Origin: Macrostomum hystrix
Taxonomy: Eukaryota > Platyhelminthes > Macrostomidae
Length of the DNA stretch: 64,000 nt
Reading direction: 5' to 3'
Assembly (NCBI GenBank): GCA_950097015.1
Contig: CATNEN010000008.1
Location: 124,001 to 188,000 of the forward strand
Positions 12,001 through 23,015 of the stretch are shown here, in pieces (the stretch's first letter is position 1; the number at the start of each line of letters is the position of its first letter). The position numbers were made by a program, and so were the translations under genes. The notes under the pieces were generated by a model. The model was not told the origin of the DNA. It worked only from the letters and a program-made list of their open reading frames with translations, and searched no databases.

Positions 12001-15000
12001 CAATCAGTATCAAATAGTACACAGACCCCAATCAATCAGTATCAAACAGTACACAGACCCCAATCAATCAGTATCAAACAGTACACAGACCCCAATCAAT
12101 GATCAGTATCAAATAGTACACAGACCCCTATCAATCAGTATCAAATAGTACACAGACACCTATCAATCAGTATCAAATAGTACACAGACCCCTATCAATC
12201 AGTATCAAATAGTACACAGACCCTATCAATCAGTATCAAATAGTACACAGACCCCAATCAATCAGTATCAAACAGTACACAGACCCCTATCAATCAGTAT
12301 CAAATAGTACACAGACCCCTATCAATCAGTATCAAACAGTACACAGACCCCTATCAATCAGTATCAAATAGTACACAGACCCCTATCAATCAGATCAAAC
12401 AGTACACAGACCCCTATCAATCAGTATCAAACAGTACACAGACCCCAATCAATCAGTATCAAACAGTACACAGACCCCTAACAATCAGATCAAACAGTAC
12501 ACAGACCCCAATCAATCAGTATCAAATAGTACACAGACCCCAATCAATAAGTATCAAATAGTACACAGACCCCTATCAATCAGTATCAAATAGTACACAG
12601 ACCCTATCAATCAGTATCAAATAGTACACAGACCCCAATCAATCAGTATCAAATAGTACACAGACCCCAATCAATCAGTATCAAATAGTACACAGACCCC
12701 AATCAATCAGTATCAAATAGTACACAGACCCCAATCAATCAGTATCAAACAGTACACAGACCCCAATCAATCAGTATCAAATAGTACACAGACCCCAATC
12801 AATCAGTATCAAACAGTACACAGACCCCAATCAATGATCAGTATCAAATAGTACACAGACCCCTATCAATCAGTATCAAATAGTACACAGACCCCTATCA
12901 ATCAGTATCAAATAGTACACAGACCCCTATCAATCAGTATCAAATAGTACACAGACCCTATCAATCAGTATCAAATAGTACACAGACCCCAATCAATCAG
13001 TATCAAACAGTACACAGACCCCTATCAATCAGTATCAAATAGTACACAGACCCCTATCAATCAGTATCAAATAGTACACAGACCCTATCAATCAGTATCA
13101 AATAGTACACAGACCCCAATCAATCAGTATCAAACAGTACACAGACCCCTATCAATCAGTATCAAATAGTACACAGACCCCTATCAATCAGTATCAAACA
13201 GTACACAGACCCCTATCAATCAGTATCAAATAGTACACAGACCCCTATCAATCAGATCAAACAGTACACAGACCCCTATCAATCAGTATCAAACAGTACA
13301 CAGACCCCAATCAATCAGTATCAAACAGTACACAGACCCCTAACAATCAGATCAAACAGTACACAGACCCCAATCAATCAGTATCAAATAGTACACAGAC
13401 CCCTATCAATAAGTATCAAATAGTACACAGACCCCTATCAATCAGTATCAAATAGTACACAGACCCTATCAATCAGTATCAAATAGTACACAGACCCCAA
13501 TCAATCAGTATCAAACAGTACACAGACCCCTATCAATCAGTATCAAACAGTACACAGACCCCTATCAATCAGATCAAACAGTACACAGACCCCTATCAAT
13601 CAGTACAAAATAGTACACAGACCCCAATCAATCAGTATCAAATAGTACACAGACCCCAATCAATCAGTATCAAATAGTACACAGACCCCAATCAATCAGT
13701 ATCAAACAGTACACAGACCCTTATCAATCAGTACAAAATAGTACACAGACCCCTATCAATCAGTACAAAATAGTACACAGACCCCTATCAATCAGTATCA
13801 AATAGTACACAGACCCCTATCAATCAGTATCAAACAGTACACAGACCCCTATCAATCAGTATCAAATAGTACACAGACCCCAATCAATCAGTATCAAACA
13901 GTACACAGACCCCTATCAATCAGTATCAAACAGTACACAGACCCCTATCAATCAGATCAAACAGTACACAGACCCCTATCAATCAGTACAAAATAGTACA
14001 CAGACCCCAATCAATCAGTATCAAATAGTACACAGACCCCAATCAATCAGTATCAAATAGTACACAGACCCCAATCAATCAGTATCAAACAGTACACAGA
14101 CCCCAATCAATCAGTATCAAACAGTACACAGACCCCAATCAATGATCAGTATCAAATAGTACACAGACCCCTATCAATCAGTATCAAATAGTACACAGAC
14201 ACCTATCAATCAGTATCAAATAGCACACAGACCCCTATCAATCAGTATCAAATAGTACACAGACCCTATCAATCAGTATCAAATAGTACACAGACCCCAA
14301 TCAATCAGTATCAAACAGTACACAGACCCCTATCAATCAGTATCAAATAGTACACAGACCCCTATCAATCAGTATCAAACAGTACACAGACCCCTATCAA
14401 TCAGTATCAAATAGTACACAGACCCCTATCAATCAGATCAAACAGTACACAGACCCCTATCAATCAGTATCAAACAGTACACAGACCCCAATCAATCAGT
14501 ATCAAACAGTACACAGACCCCTAACAATCAGATCAAACAGTACACAGACCCCAATCAATCAGTATCAAATAGTACACAGACCCCTATCAATAAGTATCAA
14601 ATAGTACACAGACCCCTATCAATCAGTATCAAATAGTACACAGACCCTATCAATCAGTATCAAATAGTACACAGACCCCAATCAATCAGTATCAAACAGT
14701 ACACAGACCCCTATCAATCAGTATCAAACAGTACACAGACCCCTATCAATCAGATCAAACAGTACACAGACCCCTATCAATCAGTACAAAATAGTACACA
14801 GACCCCAATCAATCAGTATCAAATAGTACACAGACCCCAATCAATCAGTATCAAATAGTACACAGACCCCAATCAATCAGTATCAAACAGTACACAGACC
14901 CTTATCAATCAGTACAAAATAGTACACAGACCCCTATCAATCAGTACAAAATAGTACACAGACCCCTATCAATCAGTATCAAATAGTACACAGACCCCTA

Positions 15001-15834
15001 TCAATCAGTATCAAATAGTACACAGACCCTATCAATCAGTATCAAATAGTACACAGACCCCAATCAATCAGTATCAAACAGTACACAGACCCCTATCAAT
15101 CAGTATCAAACAGTACACAGACCCCTATCAATCAGATCAAACAGTACACAGACCCCTATCAATCAGTACAAAATAGTACACAGACCCCAATCAATCAGTA
15201 TCAAATAGTACACAGACCCCAATCAATCAGTATCAAATAGTACACAGACCCCAATCAATCAGTATCAAACAGTACACAGACCCCTATCAATCAGTACAAA
15301 ATAGTACACAGACCCCTATCAATGATCAGTATCAAATAGTACACAGACCCCTATCAATCAGTATCAAATAGTAAACAGACCCAATCAATCCCTATACAAA
15401 AGTACAGACTCCGATCAATCCGCATTAAAAAGTACACAGACCCCGATCAACCCCTAACTTAAAGTACAAGGAACCCGATCTATCCCTATTCAAAAAGTAC
15501 ACAGACTCTGATCAATACATTTTAAAAGGTACACATACCCCGATCAACCCTAGAACTAAAGTACACAGACTCCGATCATCCCTTCCAAAAGTCCCCACAT
15601 ACCGCACCTCACGGAACTCACCTGACTGGCTTCATCGTGCGAGTCGAATCGCAGTGCAACATTCAGCAAGCCCTGCTTATTAATTGAAAACACAACAGTA
15701 CAATTGTGGCCGTGATCAACAAAGAATCGGCGCACCTCGTCTGGTCTAATATTGGGTCGTAAGCCGCGCAGATACAGGGTGTGACGCGATGGTCGCACCA
15801 GCGCCGGATCGATATCTAACGCGCTGTCTAACAT
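9016..15834 (-). CDS. RRM protein with periphilin-like C-terminal domain
   Basis: There are three exons on the minus strand: 15834-15622, 10399-10017 and 9496-9016. Each junction is GT-AG and the phases match (0, then 2), giving 358 residues. Residues about 18-94 form an RNA recognition motif with HTLYLRGL as RNP2-like strand, a helix PDEVRRFFVDHG, and the last strand CRLNIVWFK at the start of exon 2. A low-complexity middle follows, with SSG, poly-Q and RS dipeptides (SRSPSGSRSRSP). The last 90 residues contain IESMYRQDCDTFATVVKMLL and RDIGNQSVQELRDYI, which match the C-terminal helical domain of periphilin-1, a HUSH-complex and nuclear RNA factor. Human periphilin lacks this N-terminal RRM, so the arrangement is notable. 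A role in nuclear RNA processing or silencing is inferred. Intron 1 is 5.2 kb and almost all minisatellite; intron 2 is 520 bp and also carries an array. Confidence 0.75.
9617..9830. repeat. 32-bp minisatellite, about 6 copies, in intron 2 of the RRM gene
   Basis: Units contain TGTGTACACTGGAATGGGGT then TTGATAGACGTC. They decay after 9750. They share the core TCTGTGTACA..TGG..T.GG..TTGATAG with the 33-bp array at 4918-5815. Confidence 0.92.
10540..15600. repeat. 32-bp minisatellite, about 150 copies, filling intron 1 of the RRM gene
   Basis: Units contain AGTACACAGACCCCAATCAA then TCAGTATCAAAT, with CCCCTAT/CCCCAAT and AAATAG/AAACAG variants and a shorter form with CAGATCAAAC. Diverged units flank both ends (10540-10600 and 15380-15590), where the reading is closer to ACAGACTCCGATCAATCC. 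An ATGATCAGTA variant at 10791, 12099, 12834, 14142 and 15322 reveals a higher-order period of 2043 bp. Confidence 0.98.
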
Positions 15835-16130
15835 TTTGCTGAAATACGGGTCACATTTGTAAGGCTTAGGCCTGAACAGAGCGATGCACGAAAATTTCGC
15901 AGACTTTTTTCGATTTTCGATGAAAAAAATTTGTTGTAAAAAACGAAATACAAGAGAGTCGACAAATCGATAAAAAAGAAAATAAACTCACAATTTGCGA
16001 CGTATACTACTAACAAGTTTATTATGCATAAACTGACAACAAATTACATTAGGAGTTAAAATCATCGTTTATCAGCATTAGATCGTCATCAAGGACAGAA
16101 AATCAAAAAACTGAATTCTGGATCTATAAG
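15835..16130. other. 5' flank of the RRM/periphilin gene
   Basis: AT-rich unique sequence upstream (minus-strand sense) of ATG 15834. It should hold the promoter and 5' UTR, but I see no distinct core element. Confidence 0.4.
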
Positions 16131-16149
16131 AGGCTATGCAAAATAACAC

Positions 16150-16360
16150 GGTAAGTGATTGACAGTAAGGGATGGTCAGTAGAGATTGACAGGTAGGCAT
16201 GGTCAGTTAGAGATTAACAGGTGGGAATAGGCAGTAGATATTAACATGTAGGGATGGACAGTACAGATTGACAGGTAGGGATGGACAGTACAGATTGACA
16301 GGTAGGGATGGACAGTACAGATTGACAGGTAGGGATGGACAGTACAGATAGAGAGTATTT
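16150..16360. repeat. 27-bp minisatellite, about 8 copies
   Basis: Units contain ATTGACAGGTAGGGATGGAC then AGTACAG, irregular at the left edge. The array lies downstream of TMEM199 on the minus strand, in or just beyond its 3' UTR. Confidence 0.9.
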
Positions 16361-16515
16361 GGACTGTAGGTAGACAGGTAGAAGCAGACAGACAGGTGAA
16401 CAGGTAAATATCAATCATTTCAATACGTTGTGTAACTAAAAGATAACTATACGAGCGTAAACGTAGATGCATTTCTAGTTATTAGTTAAGAACAGAATTT
16501 GACTTGAAACAAACC

Positions 16516-17223
16516 CTAATCAGTCCTCCTCTTGCCACTCAGATAGTCGATCTTGACAACAAAGTACAAATCGGCGAAGAACACAATAGCGCCCAGTAGA
16601 AGGCCAAGGCTTAGTTTATAAGCCAACGGAGCTGTGCCATTCTCGCTAGACAATTCGCAAGCCTTATAACCGAATGCGAAGGCGGCTCCTACTGTTATAA
16701 TAAAATTTGCCACAGTGGCTAATTGTCGATTCACAATGCGAAACTGGCTGCCCAGACTATCTAGCTGATTGTCTCGCTGGCTACTGCGGTTGAATCCCAA
16801 CTGGGTAGATCGAATATTAGCCGTCATCCGATCGTACTCGCGCTGCTCTTGTTCTGCTCTAAGCTTAGCCAGGCGAGCTACTAGCTCAGGATTTGGCGAA
16901 GGCTTGGATGGCTGCGGTAGGGACAGACCGCCGCCAGCGATTAGACGCCACAATGGCGGTGGCGACGGCTGTGTTGACTCCGATCTTGTAGAATACAAAT
17001 CAACTAGATGATCGTGTATCGATTTTAGCAAAGTAAAACTGATACTAACATTAGCAATCTGATTGTCATTGTCTAGAATTTGTTTAATATTAGACAGACA
17101 GTCTGGAGACAAACTGGAGCATTTGACAGCATTGTTAAGAAATTCTAGAAGAGCTGGAGTGAGCTGAACGCCTATTGATGCGTCGATGCGGCAGTCATTG
17201 GGCATTGACTTCGATACTGGCAT
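16516..17223 (-). CDS. TMEM199: TMEM199 / VMA12-like V-ATPase assembly factor
   Basis: A single-exon frame of 235 residues. VMA12-family proteins sit in the ER membrane and, with VMA22 (CCDC115), chaperone assembly of the V-ATPase V0 sector. The N-terminal 100 residues are soluble, followed by a charged helix (LVARLAKLRAEQEQREYDRM) and the family signature of YxRMTANI. Two membrane segments follow, at about 168-188 (TVANFIITVGAAFAFGYKA) and 203-224 (LGLLLGAIVFFADLYFVVKI), as expected for the family. The C-terminus KRRTD is dibasic, compatible with ER retention. The start at 17223 is chosen because it is the first ATG; M7 at 17205 is an alternative. There is no obvious AATAAA before the downstream repeat. 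Confidence 0.85.
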   Translation of the reverse strand: MPVSKSMPNDCRIDASIGVQLTPALLEFLNNAVKCSSLSPDCLSNIKQILDNDNQIANVSISFTLLKSIHDHLVDLYSTRSESTQPSPPPLWRLIAGGGLSLPQPSKPSPNPELVARLAKLRAEQEQREYDRMTANIRSTQLGFNRSSQRDNQLDSLGSQFRIVNRQLATVANFIITVGAAFAFGYKACELSSENGTAPLAYKLSLGLLLGAIVFFADLYFVVKIDYLSGKRRTD

Positions 17224-18940
17224 TGCTGGCTGAAGTGTTTGTAAGCATTGGAGTGCATGTAAACCTATTATTAAATTCTGATTAATTCTGATTATTCAGC
17301 ATATTTTTATCTACAAATTAAAACTATCTAAATTTTAGTTTAGAATCAAGTGTTCCTAATCATAGCAATTGTTTTGAGCAATCAAAAATAAAAAATATAG
17401 CACTAAGACAATCCATAGCTACAGAAGAAATTCTATAATAAACTAATATATAACAAACATAAACTCAAAGGTAACAGTGGACACCCATGCAATATAGATC
17501 AGTAGAGTACGAGCTATGTGGATATCTGGTCTCTTTTTTAAGGAAACTAGCAGGCCTTGAAACCATTAAGTTTAGTCAGCTAGAGCAGTTTTTGCACAGC
17601 CATGATTGACAGCATTTTGTTGCTAGTTGCTACATGTCCAAAGCTTAAGGGAGCTTTTACCTCCTGGAAACTAGGGCCCTGGGACCATAACATTTTTGAA
17701 AAAGTGCAATTTTAATGCAACAAAGCAATGCTTCATGTGAGCTCCAAAGTAGCCATAAGTTAAAAATTTCATTATATTTACAAAAAAGCCAATCTAAGGT
17801 GCAACAGATGCAACTGTGGGCTATACAAAATTGAGCAAAGACATTTTATTCAGACAGCCGTTAAACAAGGCCACAAGTGCCCATCTTTGCATTATTTTTA
17901 TAACTATTCATTTGAACATGATTCTGTACATTACAAAAAAACTGTTTTTTGATGGCATTGTGAACAAGCCTTTAGAGAGTCTAATTGGTAGGCCATAAAT
18001 TGACAACCAAACAAGACCAAATAGTGACATGCTAGCAGGAGCTACTAGTACTAAAGCTTAATATGGACCTTCTCATGATCTGATCATGAGGCCTGCATGT
18101 GTATAGCCAACACTTCCCAGACAAGGCCTACAGCTGCCCTTCAAAATGCCCCAAAGAAGGCACTAGTCTACAGTGGGATGCAATGTCCCCTAGGAAGCTA
18201 GTGCTTCATTGCCTTGTTTGCATGGACCAGCTAGGCCCTACTTATTGTGCAAAGGGCAGATGACGAAGCAGACAATATGTAGGCCTACCCACCAGTTCTG
18301 GAGCCAATTAGTAAACAGCATGCTCTTAAGCTAAGCCAACCAAGGAGCAGAATTTCTGTAGCAGAGAACTCTCGCCTCGTACCTCTCAGCTTGAGTGGCC
18401 TATCTAGTAAATATAGTATCTGTGGGCAGAGGTAGGTCTAAAGAACAAAATCCATTTTCTTTTCAGATGCAAATGGGACAGATACAAAAATGTTTGGGGA
18501 AAATATACAGTTGATATTTCCAACAAAGTTAAAAACTTTGCATTTTAAGAACATCAGACAAAGCCTTCTACTTGATGGATACTAGTTCAAGATAGGCCTA
18601 GTGAATTAACAGAGTTGCTAGCTAATTACATAGAACAGATGACAAAGGCTTGAGAAACAGCTGCTATATACTAGGCCCCTATACTATATAGGCCCTAGCT
18701 GATTTTTGCTTCCTAAACAACACACTTTGAATAACCGAAATAATTGAATTTCTCTTTTAATTTTGAGTCATTGCAATGTAGATAGTTCACATTTTTTAGT
18801 TACAAAAATATTTTTTACCTAAATTTTTTTATTGCTTAGGCCTACATTCAGTATATTTGATTCCGTTTTTTACAATGTGTTTAAATTTACCTATTTTTAA
18901 TTAAATAAATAAAATATCAGCACCCTATATTGTACTTGCA
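17224..18940. other. Long intergenic region without recognisable gene
   Basis: Unique sequence rich in AGGCCTA and TAGGCC words. Short open frames (for example about 60 codons at 17816-17998) show no known domain. A perfect 9+1+9 palindrome lies at 18072-18090 (CTCATGATC, T, GATCATGAG). It may hold decayed transposon sequence; I cannot assign it. Confidence 0.4.
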
Positions 18941-18942
18941 AT

Positions 18943-18978
18943 TTGGTAATAATAATAAGAATAATAATAATATCATAT
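18943..18978. repeat. (TAA)n microsatellite
   Basis: A short, slightly interrupted AATAATAAT tract immediately left of the inverted repeat at 19049-20067. Confidence 0.85.
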
Positions 18979-19048
18979 TGTAAAGGTTCAAAGAAACCCA
19001 GTATAATATATAGATCATGTAGAAGTGGGAGGGTAAGATTAGGAAAAA

Positions 19049-20067
19049 AGGCGATCTTTCGGTTTCCCGCTCTAAATTATTTTAACGCTTTTTTCAAACT
19101 TTTCAGAGTCGCAGAAGCACAGAAGCAGAAGCCTACGTTCAGGTAAAGTTCAGGTGAGTAAAATAGTAAGTTAATTACTAATTAGACAGGATAGTAGTGG
19201 GTGATCAAGTAGCGGATGTTGCCAAACTGATATTCTGGGAAAGCTCGACACAAAATGAAATCTCTTTGAGAAAAAACATTTTCTGGATTATTAATAATAT
19301 TTCGAATAAACTATTAAATTAATTTCGAAATTTATGTCGTCGCGGCAGACAAACACAGAACAATATTGTACTGTTCAGCCGCAGCTGGCCACCCGTGTTG
19401 ACAGAGATAGGGTCTAAGAAACAGTAATCGAACATGCGCGACGGTCGCCTAATAGGCAACTTCGAACATGTTCTTTGTTCCGAGAACATGTTCTTTTAAA
19501 TTAATAAGGCTACTTAATGTATTTTAATAAATTAATAACATGAAGAAAAAACGATGCCTTCGTTGGTATGAGGTCAACAAACAAGACAGTTAAACCCATA
19601 CTATGTCTAGTATGGTTCAACACACACACATGGTTTAACTGTCTTGTTTGTTGACCTCATGCCAAGGAATGCATAGTTTTTTCTTCATGTTATTAATTTA
19701 TTAATATACATTAAGTAGCCTTATTAATTTAAAAGAACATGTTCTCGGAACAAAGAACATGTTCGGAGTTGCCTATTAGGCGACCGTCGCGCATGTTCGA
19801 TGTAGCCTAAGAGTCGTCAACACGGCTGAGCTGGCCGAGGGAAGTTCCGGCTTTGATTTTTGTTTATTCGAAAATAATAATTTAACCAATGCAACCAGTC
19901 CTCGATGATTGACATCAATGTCACACAGAACTATGCTGTTGAGGACTTCGGCGGCTGGGACAATGGTCTGTGGCGCAGGAGGTCGACCAGCCATACTAGC
20001 AGTAGCTGCATGAAAAGTTAGAAAAAAGCGTTTAAATAATTTAGAGCGGGAAACCGAAAGATCGCCG
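19049..20067. repeat. Long inverted repeat with two-part arms (potential hairpin)
   Basis: Outer arms: 19049-19107 pairs with about 20010-20067 (GGCGATCTTTCGGTTTCCCG and its complement) and is nearly perfect for about 56 bp. Inner arms: about 19382-19596 pairs with about 19632-19838, over 200 bp with few mismatches, around a spacer of about 35 bp. The stretches between inner and outer arms are only partly similar (both contain a TTCGAATAAAC core), so the arms are an old inverted duplication that has been conserved unevenly. Each arm holds two GAACATGTTC decamers. It could be a foldback element, or a duplicated 5' gene end in head-to-head copies. Confidence 0.9.
19776..19994 (-). CDS. Short uncharacterised open frame in the right arm of the inverted repeat
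   Basis: 72 codons from an ATG at 19994. Directly upstream (minus sense) lies a pyrimidine tract ending in TTTTCATGCAG, which looks like a splice acceptor, followed by a short leader. The peptide starts MAGRPPAPQTIVPAAEVLNS and has an internal VNHRGLVALVKLLFS helix-like stretch. I recognise no family. The corresponding sequence in the left arm has lost the frame. It may be the first coding exon of a gene, or chance. The last 15 codons run into the conserved hairpin arm, so the true end may be a splice site instead of the stop. Confidence 0.3.
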   Translation of the reverse strand: MAGRPPAPQTIVPAAEVLNSIVLCDIDVNHRGLVALVKLLFSNKQKSKPELPSASSAVLTTLRLHRTCATVA

Positions 20068-21850
20068 GAAAAAATACTACATCGATAGCAAAAAGAGATA
20101 TAATCATCACTGTTTCAATGCTCCTTTGATAAAAATCTATTTGTTTAACTATAGTATGAGTCTAACTCTACCTTGTAATCTATCGAAGTAATGAAGGTTT
20201 AGCAAAAAATGGTAAGTCCCAGATCAAGTTATTTATAATCTAATAATTAGACCCCTAGCTACAACTAACAATAGATTAAGTTATTATGTCACTGATATAG
20301 GATTCCAAGACTTAGTGACTAGCAACAAATATAAAATTTGTACTTAAGGTACTAATGTTTAAAACAAAACTAAAGCCCTTTAAAACACTTTACTTTATTG
20401 TTTTACTTTTTGAGAAGTCGAGATGACAAAAAAGTTTTCTTAAGATTACTGAATTCTCAATTCTCTTATATGGGGTTCGTTCTAACAAACGCAGTGCCGA
20501 GACTTCGTAACGAATCTTCTTGCGTCTGCATGGAATTTTCTTGCAGATGATGACAGATCTAGCTTTTCACTGTTTCACTGGATTTCAGCGATTTGAATAT
20601 TCAGTAAAACTGGACAAGTTGACTGCATCGGTCTGCTGTCTTTGCCGCTTAATTATGCTTAAATTATTCGTTTCTAGTTAAGAATAAAATTTGGACGTTA
20701 ATAAAATTTCAACCAGCCCCAAGTGAATTCGATATGCGTCATTAGTAGTAATTATTGCATAAATATCTGTGCATATATAAAATTTAAACTGCAGCACGAC
20801 TTAATTAATGGCCGCATATATACATCTATTAAAGAGTACTCGTGGTGTTTCTTAAGAAAACCTATCTAGATATTAAATTATATAATACTACGGTGCGTAA
20901 ACTTATTTAATAGCTGTGTACGATCAAATTGTGTATAAAACCATGCCCAACGTTTCGTACAATCAAGAGGACTTTCTTCCTTCCTAGCTAATTATTTCGT
21001 CTGTAAGTGAGGTGAAATGAATTGTAGTTTTTTGAATAAAAGAAGTCGATTTATTATTAACAGTAAATACACAGGCAAACAAAGACGAAGTCAGGCTTGA
21101 TCACGTTGTGCACACACTTCACAGTGACACACGAACGCACACGTGCATATTCTATAGGCTAAAGGCATATTTGTCTATGATTCAATGTGTATTATAGACA
21201 ATACTGCCGCAGATGCAGATGATCAGTCAGTCATAAGTCAAGCAAACTTTAATCCCTTAACTTACAGTAATGCATGTGAAAAGTTCGCATGACTTCGTGG
21301 CCGGGTGGGTTGGGTAGATACACACAAACAGCGAATATAACACAGTCTGTGTGCACTGCATTTACAGTTGAGCAAATACACTGCTCGCTCATGCTATACT
21401 ATTTGCAACCACTGCGATGGCGTGATTCTGGACTGCAAAGTGAGCCGCGGGGCCTCAATTGATACAGTGTGTATTAAAGTTCTATCTGAGTCTGATCCCA
21501 TGTTGGGATTAGGAGATAGAGGTGGGATTAAAAGTGCACAGGACTGAGTAAAATTTATAATTCGCAAAAGTTATAGATCTTTTAAATGAGCAACATGGGG
21601 CAAGATAATTTATTTTGAGTTAAGTAGACATTGAATTCTATAGTGGATTGAATAATGATTTAGCAGTAAATGGTCCCCAACGACTTGCTTTAGTTGAGTC
21701 AGATGGCAAGAAACAATCAAGCATAAAAGAATTCTAGGACTTCAATTTAGATCGAATTTAAACTCCACTTAAAAATTAAGCATTGGCTTGATGAAGCTCT
21801 TGTATTTGAATCGGGCGAGAAATCGCCTTTTATATTTTTAATTCGGATCA
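20068..21850. other. AT-rich intergenic sequence, nothing recognised
   Basis: No coding frame, RNA gene or repeat array that I can support. Sequence around 21100-21500 is slightly more GC-rich, with CACACAC and GTGTGC words. Confidence 0.4.
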
Positions 21851-21859
21851 AAGTGCCCT

Positions 21860-23015
21860 TTGATTTCTGGAGGGGAGCGTGCGGCTAGTCGATCTGTCTT
21901 TTGAGCTGGCAAAGAAATTTCAATCTTCAAATTGTGCCGCCTCTCTTGATTTGTCTTCCAACCTGGCAACTCAGTACTTGGCGTTGATCAACTGTGAGCA
22001 GGAAGCTCTATGGAAACCTGAGAGCCCTGTCTACACTGATAGTCGCTGGCTCTCTGCAGTCGCCTTTGAAGCTTTTGCTCGACGCTATATAGGGAGAATC
22101 GGAGGCTGCGGGCTTGGCCAAACGGAATAGGCTCGGATTGAGACACATGATGGGTTCAAGGTCGCTGCATATCACGCGATGGACTTGAAATTGGAGCCAT
22201 TTATCCCGCTCACCTTACCCTTTTTTCTCATATCGGCCTCATTTTTGCTATTCCCCACTTTCATCCCAATATTTCTTTCGCTGGGACATGGCAAGGCAGC
22301 AGGCGCAGTTTCTGCTTCCTTGTTGCTACTTGTGATCTCGACCTGTTTGATGCTGGCCGAACTGCAGAACTGATAGATGAATGAGGCAGGCCAGAGAGCT
22401 AATATGAGATTAAAAAATGAGAGAAGAATGAGACCACACGGTGTATAGTGAGGCCAGAATTGTTGCTGCTGGGGAATGAAGTGCATGGACGCTTTAGTCC
22501 AGCGGGAATCGCGAGGGTCTCCGGGTCTGCGAAAAAACCTTCCATCGACAACGTTGCCACCGTGTGTGGATAATTTTTTACCCCCTGCCTTTTTCCCCTC
22601 TGGGGAGGTGGCGACTGCAGCTCAGCCTGGGGCCGCATCGGCTGCGGACAGGGTTGTGGGGTGGTTGGAGCGAGCAAGGCCATTGCTGTGGACTGTTGAA
22701 ACCCCCTGAGAGACATTTCTTTGCCTTGGCTATAGCTAATCGCTGTATAGGTTAAAGGCCTTATTGCATGAGTCTCTTCAATTGGGGTGGCTGGCTTCGG
22801 GCTTTCACAGCCAAGTCTCGGGCTGCTCATGGCAATTGCGGCGCTCATCAAACGCCGCGACCGACTCGAAGGGGGGGGTGGAGCGACTTATTTCCCAGCC
22901 AGTCAGAAATTTAATCCTTCTGGACAATTCGAATTTAGTTTGCCTATTTTTTTTCCAAATTTGCCGCGCCGCGCAATTCGAATTGGAACGGCCCATCTAT
23001 AGGAGCGGCACAAAG
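21860..23015. other. GC-richer island with open frames on both strands, unassigned
   Basis: About 1.1 kb of raised GC content between AT-rich flanks. Both strands carry open frames of 60-150 codons (largest 22399-22851, minus, proline-rich), but none shows a domain, consistent codon bias or splice-site pairing that I can read. It may be a decayed mobile element or a regulatory island. There is no TSD or terminal repeat that I can see. Confidence 0.35.

Noticed and set aside
22172..22851. Open frames of 64-150 codons on both strands in the GC-rich island
   Set aside because: No domain, no paired splice sites and mutual overlap on opposite strands; more likely the result of local GC content.
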